This document shows positions 6,057 to 10,956 of a stretch of 10,956 nt of DNA, one piece after another. Within the stretch, counting starts at the first letter, position 1; the number at the start of each line of letters is the position of its first letter. The stretch lies in contig CAZPZZ010000137.1 in NCBI GenBank assembly GCA_964591245.1, forward strand, positions 1-10,956. Reading direction: 5' to 3'. The DNA comes from CAZPZZ01 sp964591245. GTDB lineage: Bacteria; Acidobacteriota; Vicinamibacteria; Vicinamibacterales; UBA8438. The position numbers were made by a program, and so were the translations under genes. The notes under the pieces were generated by a model. It was given only the letters and a program-made list of their open reading frames with translations. It had not been told where the DNA came from and made no database searches.

Positions 6057-8012
6057 CTACGGCAGGCGATATGCCAACAGTGTGGCCGTCTGTCCCCCGC
6101 CACTGGTAGCCAGCACGATGTACTGCTGACCATTGACCTCGTAGGTCATTGGCGAACCGGTCTGAGGGGCGGTCATGTGGACGGCTCCCCGCTCTTCGCC
6201 CGTGGCCTTGTCATAGGCGCGGAGCATGGCGCCGCCTTCCCCGACCTCGGTGGTGTAGTAGCCGGTTTCTCCCGCGATGATCAAGTTCTTCGTGACCAAT
6301 GTTCCAACCCGACCGGGCCACCCGGTGCGACCGATGTCTGCTCCTTCGAGGAGCGGATGATTGCGGATGTTGTCGGGAGCTTCACCATGGGGAATCTGCC
6401 AAGCAATGTCCCCGGTGTTCATGTTGATAGCAGTGATTCGACCCCAGGGGGGCTTGATCATGGGGAATCCGTCGATCCGTGTCGAGGCGTCACGGAAGCT
6501 GACACCTTCGGGGCGTCCCCGGATGTAGTCCATATCCGACCGCTCGGGATCGTGTACCAGGCCCAGGGCGCCGATCTCCGTCTTGGTGTAGACGTAGAAG
6601 AAGCCGGTCTCAGGGTCCGCCGAAGCACCAGGCCAATTGACACCACCGGTTGAACTCGGGAGCTGCAGTGTCCCCAGCATGCCGGGTTCGGCGACCGTCG
6701 GAGGATCGTAGAGCCAGCCGATGGTGTGCCTGTTAAAAATCTCCATGGCCCGCCGGTTGAGTTCCGGGGTGTAGTCGACGAGGTGTTCGAAGCTGAGGGC
6801 GACCTCGTCGACGGCGGGTGGCCGCGTCGGGATCGGCTGGGTCGGTGCGTACCATTCACCGGGAACATTGCCGGCGCGGACTGGGACCTCGGAAATAGGC
6901 CAGACCGGTTCGCCGGTTTCCCGATCAAGTACGAACATATACGATTGTTTGGTGGGCTGGATCAGGGCTTTGATGTCCCGTCCGTCGACGGTGATGTCGA
7001 GTAGGACCGGTCCTGCGGGGAGATCCCAGTCCCAGATGTCATGGTGCACGGTCTGGTAGTGCCAGACGCGCTCGCCAGTGTCGAGATCGACCGCGACCAC
7101 ACTGCCGGAATAGAGATTGTCGCCCGGCCGGTGCCCACCGTAGTAGTCGCCGGTCGGAGCCTCGACCGGGAAATAGGCCATGTTCAGTTCAGGGTCGATC
7201 GTCCACTGGGCCCACACGCCGGTGTTCCCGGTAAAACGCCATGAATCATTTTGCCAGGTGTCGTTGCCGTATTCGTCGCCGCCGGGAATCGTGTGGAAAA
7301 TCCACTTTCGCTCGCCAGTTCTCACGTTGAAACCACGCACATACCCCTTGACGTTCGTGCGCGAAGAAGGGGCTCCGCCCGGAAGGTGTGCCGCGCCGAT
7401 GACGATGGTGTCTCCGGCCACGATAGGGGCGGCGTGGAGTCCGATCTCGGAAGTGGCTTCCAAATCTTGGTCGATGTTTTCCTTGAGGTCGATGATGCCG
7501 CCATTTCCGAAGCTTTCGACCTCGTAGCCGGTCCGTGCATTCAACGCGACCAGCTGATACCCCGGGGTGACGTAGAGAATGACTCCGTCTCCTCCGTCAT
7601 CCCAATACGTCAATCCTCGGCCCGACAAGCGCCGTGGCGCGGACGAGCCACGTTCTCCTTCATCGATACGATGCATCCAGAGCAACTCGCCTGTTTCTGG
7701 GTCGAGTGCCACGGCCGCGCGACGAGAGCCGGCTGTCACATAGAGGATCCCGTTTACCATTAGCGGTGTGGACTGGTAATTCGTCTCCGGTCGTGGGCCG
7801 AAGCTGTCCGTGTTGAACCGCCAGGCCACTTCGAGTTCATTGAAATTATCAGCGGTAATCTGATCGAGCGGCGAATACCGATCGTGTGACAGATTGCCAC
7901 CGTAGGACGGCCATTCGCCATTTGCTGTCGATGGTTCCTGGGCCATCGTGAGGCCAGAGCCGAATATCGCGACGATCAGGGCAGCCGCGATCAATGTCGA
8001 GTTCGTCTTCAT
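6057..8012 (-). CDS. Periplasmic PQQ-dependent dehydrogenase (glucose dehydrogenase-like, no cytochrome domain)
   Basis: The 651-residue protein begins MKTNSTLIAA with a signal peptide to about residue 25 (LTMAQ|E). WPSYGGNLSHDRYSPLDQI (34-52) is the quinoprotein dehydrogenase N-terminal signature. Propeller blades repeat as VALDPETGELLW (101-112), FNVRTGERKW (228-237), VAVDLDTGERVW (306-317), FVLDRETGEPVW (360-371) and INMNTGDIAW (529-538). Active-site features of membrane glucose dehydrogenase are present: VHHDIWDWDLPAGP (322-335), with the Asp that acts as base in the family, then PTKQSYMFVLD (353-363) with the PQQ-contacting Lys355, and GGVNWPGASAD (456-466). This supports true PQQ binding and oxidation of a sugar or alcohol. 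Unlike E. coli Gcd it has a signal peptide in place of membrane helices. It has no CXXCH haem motif and no cysteine at all. GAGGG lies six bases before the ATG. The gene is divergent from the PptH-like gene; the substrate is unknown. Confidence 0.93.
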   Translation of the reverse strand: MKTNSTLIAAALIVAIFGSGLTMAQEPSTANGEWPSYGGNLSHDRYSPLDQITADNFNELEVAWRFNTDSFGPRPETNYQSTPLMVNGILYVTAGSRRAAVALDPETGELLWMHRIDEGERGSSAPRRLSGRGLTYWDDGGDGVILYVTPGYQLVALNARTGYEVESFGNGGIIDLKENIDQDLEATSEIGLHAAPIVAGDTIVIGAAHLPGGAPSSRTNVKGYVRGFNVRTGERKWIFHTIPGGDEYGNDTWQNDSWRFTGNTGVWAQWTIDPELNMAYFPVEAPTGDYYGGHRPGDNLYSGSVVAVDLDTGERVWHYQTVHHDIWDWDLPAGPVLLDITVDGRDIKALIQPTKQSYMFVLDRETGEPVWPISEVPVRAGNVPGEWYAPTQPIPTRPPAVDEVALSFEHLVDYTPELNRRAMEIFNRHTIGWLYDPPTVAEPGMLGTLQLPSSTGGVNWPGASADPETGFFYVYTKTEIGALGLVHDPERSDMDYIRGRPEGVSFRDASTRIDGFPMIKPPWGRITAINMNTGDIAWQIPHGEAPDNIRNHPLLEGADIGRTGWPGRVGTLVTKNLIIAGETGYYTTEVGEGGAMLRAYDKATGEERGAVHMTAPQTGSPMTYEVNGQQYIVLATSGGGQTATLLAYRLP

Positions 8013-8120
8013 GAGTCGTCCCTCGTCGGTTTCCGTGGTACGGATTCAATTCCTGTACCCGGAGCTCGAGCGTGCTCCACATCACTCGTTTGTGGGCGCG
8101 CGAAGATGCACAAGCTAAAG

Positions 8121-8126
8121 ATCATA
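8121..8126 (-). promoter_or_regulatory. Candidate -10 box for the PQQ dehydrogenase
   Basis: On the minus strand this reads TATGAT, in the 225-bp divergent intergenic region. It would give a leader of about 100 bases ending in the GAGGG ribosome site before ATG 8012. No good -35 is visible, so confidence is modest. No clear plus-strand promoter for the 8238 gene was identified in the same region. Confidence 0.35.
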
Positions 8127-8237
8127 TCCTACTGCGGTATTGCCTTAGAGCGGGGTTCCGGATTGGGGTCGGCGGATGTGTCTCAGTGAGGCCACGGTGA
8201 AGAAGCGTTGAAGGGCGTAAAAACAGCCGAGGGCAGC

Positions 8238-9086
8238 ATGAAACTCTTCGCGCTTGGGGATTTGCACCTAAGCTATCGTGCCAATCGTGAAGCGCTCGCG
8301 GCATGGTCTGCAAGGCCGGACGATTGGTTGATCCTGGCCGGCGACGTTGGCGAAACCCTGGAAAAACTGGAACTGGGCTTGCGGGCGGCGACTGAACGAT
8401 TTGCCAAAGTATTCTGGGTGCCGGGCAATCACGAGCTCTGGAGTCACGAACCGGCTGCGCCTCGAGGGCTCGCGAAGTATGAGGCTGCGGTCGCACTGTG
8501 CCGTCGACTCGGGGTGGTCACACCTGAGGACCCCTATGTTCTCTGGCCTGGCGAGCCACGCTGTCTGATTGCACCATTATTTTTGTTGTACGACTATTCT
8601 TTTCGTCCTGATGAGATTTCAGCTGACGAGGCTGTGGCGTGGGCGGCGGCGACGGGCGTTGTGAGTGCCGATGAGCGATACCTGAAGCCGGACCCATACT
8701 CCTCACGCGCTGCGTGGTGTCGAGCGCGGGTCGCATTGACCGAGCCGCGTTTGGCCGAGGCAGCGTCGCGATATCCGCTGGTATTGGTGAATCATTTTCA
8801 GCTTCGGCGAGATCTTGTTCGGTTGCGTCGGATTCCCAGATTCTCTCTCTGGTGTGGGACGCGCGCGACCGAGAGTTGGCATCGACGCTTCCGGGCGAAG
8901 GTCGTCGTGACTGGCCATTTGCATATCCGCACCACCGATTGGATCGACGGGGTCAGGTTCGAGGAGGTCGCACTGGGATATCCGAAGCAATGGCGTCGCG
9001 AACGCGGGATTGACGGTTATCTGCGAGAGATCCTGCCGGGGCCAGCTACTGTCAGTTGGAGTGGCGGTCCGGTGTGTCACCGATGA
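8238..9086 (+). CDS. pptH: Calcineurin-type metallophosphoesterase, PptH-like (4'-phosphopantetheinyl hydrolase)
   Basis: The 282-residue cytosolic protein carries all metallophosphoesterase metal motifs: GDLH (7-10), GDVGE (35-39), GNHELW (63-68), NHFQLR (185-190) and GHLHIR (226-231). Beyond these it matches M. tuberculosis PptH (Rv2795c), recalled from memory, in long family-specific stretches: PDDWLILAGDV (27-37), RFAKVFWVPGNHELW (54-68), LGVVTPEDPYVLW (91-103), PLFLLYDYSF (113-122), FSLWCGTRATESWHRRF (202-218) and DGVRFEEVALGYPKQWRR (237-254). PptH removes 4'-phosphopantetheine from holo carrier proteins, opposing the transferase PptT. Here too a phosphopantetheinyl transferase gene follows on the same strand, 49 bases downstream, which supports the call. 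The C-terminus is about 40 residues shorter than in M. tuberculosis. An in-frame TTG at 8208 is possible, but ATG 8238 has GAGGG four bases upstream and places the first metal motif at residue 7, as expected. Confidence 0.85.
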   Translation: MKLFALGDLHLSYRANREALAAWSARPDDWLILAGDVGETLEKLELGLRAATERFAKVFWVPGNHELWSHEPAAPRGLAKYEAAVALCRRLGVVTPEDPYVLWPGEPRCLIAPLFLLYDYSFRPDEISADEAVAWAAATGVVSADERYLKPDPYSSRAAWCRARVALTEPRLAEAASRYPLVLVNHFQLRRDLVRLRRIPRFSLWCGTRATESWHRRFRAKVVVTGHLHIRTTDWIDGVRFEEVALGYPKQWRRERGIDGYLREILPGPATVSWSGGPVCHR

Positions 9087-9123
9087 TGGATGCCGGGAAA
9101 TGTGGCGGCGGGGTGCTGGCGGT

Positions 9124-9132
9124 GAGGGGGAG
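9124..9132 (+). promoter_or_regulatory. Strong ribosome binding site that fixes the PPTase start
   Basis: GAGGGGGAG lies three bases before ATG 9136, with the AGGGGG core five bases away. It favours 9136 over the in-frame ATG at 9100 and the GTG at 9010, which lies inside the upstream gene. Confidence 0.7.
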
Positions 9133-9135
9133 CTG

Positions 9136-9888
9136 ATGTCGCGACAGCTGTCAGATGATCAAGCGCATCTGTGGTGGGCAGACCCAGCTGGGTTTCACGA
9201 CTCGGTGGACCTTGCGCGCTATCGGCACTTGCTGACGGAGGCCGAGCGCGCCAAGGTGGACCGGTTCCGTTTTGTTCGTGACCGTCACACCGCTCTGATG
9301 ACGCGGGTGCTCGTTCGCGTGGTCCTTTCCCGGTACTGCGATGTCGCCCCTCGCGAATGGCGATTCCACACGAATCACTACGGGCGGCCAGAGGTGGCGA
9401 TGCCCCGGTGCGGGGTGCGGTTCAACCTCTCTCACACGGCCGGGTTGGTCGTCTGCCTGGTGAGTCGTGGCCGTGAGGTCGGGGTGGATGCCGAGAACCT
9501 ATCGAGGGAGGGGGCCTGGCTTGAGTTGGCGGAGCGTTTTTTCGCGCCGACAGAGGCGGCGGCTGTGCGGAAGACCGATGAATCTCGTCGGCGACGGCGT
9601 TTTCTCGAGTACTGGACGCTGAAAGAGTCGTACATCAAAGCCAGAGGGATGGGACTGGCCATCCCTCTGGACGGATTCTCCTTTGACCTCAACGACAGTG
9701 TGTCTGAGGGCATCGAGATCCGTTTCGCAGAGGCCGTGTGCGATGATCCCGTTCGCTGGCAGTTTACGCTTGAACCCTTCAGCACAGAGCATTTGGTCGC
9801 AACTGCTATCGAGTGTCACCAGCAGCGGCCCGTGCGTCTCTCTCGTTTTGAAGTCACCGAACCGTTGATTGCCGAAGCACTCGGCTAG
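9136..9888 (+). CDS. Sfp-type 4'-phosphopantetheinyl transferase
   Basis: The 250-residue cytosolic enzyme is predicted to transfer 4'-phosphopantetheine from coenzyme A to a serine of acyl or peptidyl carrier proteins, converting apo to holo forms. Visible signatures are RDRHTALMTRVLVR (48-61), the NHYGRPEV region (80-87), FNLSHTAGLVVCLVS (96-110), the Mg-binding GVDAE (116-120) and WTLKESYIKARGMGLAIPLD (160-179). The last is the W-x-x-KE-x-x-x-K motif followed by the G-x-GL-x-x-PLD stretch typical of the Sfp/HetI subfamily. The mycobacterial PptT/EntD type has a different sequence there. Length is normal for Sfp-type enzymes. The gene follows the PptH-like gene by 49 bases, suggesting one transcript. 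Its end lies 16 bases from the end of the convergent NHL gene. No polyketide, peptide or fatty-acid synthase gene is in the window, so its carrier protein is unknown. Confidence 0.92.
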   Translation: MSRQLSDDQAHLWWADPAGFHDSVDLARYRHLLTEAERAKVDRFRFVRDRHTALMTRVLVRVVLSRYCDVAPREWRFHTNHYGRPEVAMPRCGVRFNLSHTAGLVVCLVSRGREVGVDAENLSREGAWLELAERFFAPTEAAAVRKTDESRRRRRFLEYWTLKESYIKARGMGLAIPLDGFSFDLNDSVSEGIEIRFAEAVCDDPVRWQFTLEPFSTEHLVATAIECHQQRPVRLSRFEVTEPLIAEALG

Positions 9889-9904
9889 CGGGCGACGCAG
9901 ATGC

Positions 9905-10956
9905 TCATGGCGTGGCCAATACCGGTGTAAACCGCTGGATGCGGCGTCCTTCCTGCTCGGCGATGTAGACGTTTCCGGCGGAATCGACTGCTATGCCGTG
10001 CGGTAGGGTGAATTGTCCGCGATAGCGCCCGTGACCACCACCAAAGCTCGAAAGCACGGTGCCTGTTTTCCGCTCAATGACCTCGATTATTCCGTTGTTC
10101 TGGTTGATCGTGAAGAGTAAGCGCTGCTCGGCGTCTGGTGAGAAATCGAGAACAACTGCGGAGCCTCTGGTGCCTTCTCGGTCGTCGGTACGAGGTGTGA
10201 GCGGTTCCCAGGGCACGTCAATGTTCCTGATGAACGTACCGTGTCGATCGAAGACTTGGATACGGTCCGCCTGCCGGTCGCAGACATACACGAGTCCGTC
10301 GTTTGCCACCCGTATGCAGTGGGGAAGAGGGGTGAGGTCTGCCTCACCCGTAGTGCGGTGGAGCGACCACTGCCGCAGGAAGTTCCCGTCTCGGTCGAGG
10401 ACAGCAATCCGTTGATTCCCGCGTGGGGTTTCGCCGTCGGCGACGAAGATTTCGCCAGTGCTGACATCGACGTCGATACTGGCCGGTAAAAAGAATTGCG
10501 CTTGGTTGGAGTTCAGCGGGCGTCCCTGGCGTGTGCCGTCCGAGGAATCATAGACGCCTGTCTCTCCAGCTTGTAGGAGCAGTGTTGTGCCGTCACTCGA
10601 GTATTTCTGGATGTGGCCGGTGCCGGCGGCGATGATCCAGATGTTCTGGTCGGCGTCGACATGGCAGTCGTGCAGTCGATCACCGAGCTGAGCCATCTCA
10701 CCCCATCCCCGGACGACGCGCCCTTCTGGATCGAGTTCGATCACGGGAGGCGCTAGATTTGCGCCGTCCAGGTCGGCGGTGACGATATTCTGGCGGTTGA
10801 GAAGATAGACGTGGTCTCGAGCATCGAGGCACATGCCACCGAGCCCGCCGGTGATCCATTGGTCACCGAGGGGCAGTTGCGGCCAGCTGGTATCGACCTC
10901 GTATTGGGGGACAGGTTGAGCCAAAGTCGGGACGGGGCCAACCGCGAGTCCGACCA
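9905..10956 (-). CDS. Secreted NHL-repeat beta-propeller protein (amidating-lyase-like), 5' end cut by window edge
   Basis: The frame ends at TGA (9905-9907) and stays open to the right edge, giving 349 visible residues. The first visible residues, VGLAVGPVPTLAQ|PVPQYEVD, look like the tail of a signal peptide, so the true start lies just outside the window. NHL blades recur as hydrophobic-D-x-x-G/D-N-x-Y/W strands: GGMCLDARDHVYLLN, LHDCHVDADQNIWII, IRVANDGLVYVCDRQADRIQ and LPHGIAVDSAGNVYIAEQEG. Each is followed by an R-I-Q-x-F/Y type strand. The layout resembles the lyase domain of peptidylglycine alpha-amidating enzymes, to which similar bacterial proteins are often annotated, and His residues in the CH and PH motifs recall its metal ligands. 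Lyase activity is not demonstrated and a binding or scaffold role is equally possible. The gene converges on the PPTase gene with a 16-base gap. Confidence 0.88.
   Translation of the reverse strand, partial: VGLAVGPVPTLAQPVPQYEVDTSWPQLPLGDQWITGGLGGMCLDARDHVYLLNRQNIVTADLDGANLAPPVIELDPEGRVVRGWGEMAQLGDRLHDCHVDADQNIWIIAAGTGHIQKYSSDGTTLLLQAGETGVYDSSDGTRQGRPLNSNQAQFFLPASIDVDVSTGEIFVADGETPRGNQRIAVLDRDGNFLRQWSLHRTTGEADLTPLPHCIRVANDGLVYVCDRQADRIQVFDRHGTFIRNIDVPWEPLTPRTDDREGTRGSAVVLDFSPDAEQRLLFTINQNNGIIEVIERKTGTVLSSFGGGHGRYRGQFTLPHGIAVDSAGNVYIAEQEGRRIQRFTPVLATP

Noticed and set aside
5342..6133. 263-codon open frame on the minus strand opposite the permease C-terminus
   Set aside because: It is antisense to a well-supported gene and spans the intergenic hairpin and the end of the next gene. 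Its product is rich in Ser, Arg and Pro and has no recognisable domain, as expected of a G+C-rich shadow frame.
6057..8012. Fused cytochrome c domain in the PQQ dehydrogenase
   Set aside because: No CXXCH motif and no cysteine occurs in the translated protein.
10922..10924. TTG as the start of the NHL gene
   Set aside because: The frame stays open to the window edge and the upstream residues look like signal-peptide sequence, so the true start is outside the window.
1..10956. CRISPR array, insertion sequence or integrase
   Set aside because: No regularly spaced repeats, transposase or integrase motifs and no terminal inverted repeats were seen.

Overview
The window is G+C-rich bacterial DNA with one 100-base assembly gap (2618-2717), so it looks like a scaffold from a draft or metagenome-assembled genome. 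Secreted PQQ-like beta-propellers, a small secreted DUF4159 protein, an NHL-repeat propeller and a cofactor-type PQQ dehydrogenase without a cytochrome domain together suggest an Acidobacteriota lineage (Vicinamibacteria-like). That assignment is inference from gene content; no rRNA or marker gene is present.

Layout. On the minus strand at the left are a secreted PQQ-repeat beta-propeller (1-884, cut by the window edge) and, upstream of it, a secreted DUF4159 protein (986-1819). Divergent from these is a second secreted PQQ-like propeller (2106-3221) that contains the gap. A 318-bp intergenic stretch leads to a large SLC12-type (cation-chloride cotransporter superfamily) permease with a soluble C-terminal domain (3540-5897). 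It converges on a periplasmic PQQ-dependent dehydrogenase (6057-8012, minus), with a 13-bp perfect inverted repeat between the two. Divergent from the dehydrogenase is a two-gene plus-strand unit: a calcineurin-type metallophosphoesterase closely resembling mycobacterial PptH (8238-9086), then an Sfp-type 4'-phosphopantetheinyl transferase (9136-9888). An NHL-repeat secreted protein (9905-10956, minus) converges on it and runs off the right edge.

How they fit together. Four of the eight genes encode exported beta-propellers, and at least one of these is probably a real quinoprotein oxidising a sugar or alcohol in the periplasm. The most interesting unit is the PptH/PPTase pair: one gene predicted to add the 4'-phosphopantetheine arm to carrier proteins and its neighbour predicted to remove it. 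The gene order matches Mycobacterium tuberculosis, but the transferase belongs to a different subfamily. Two plus-strand genes (2106 and 3540) have a -10 box only 9-11 bases before the ATG and no Shine-Dalgarno, suggesting near-leaderless mRNAs. Other genes here have clear Shine-Dalgarno sites. No tRNA, rRNA, CRISPR array, insertion sequence or phage gene was seen.
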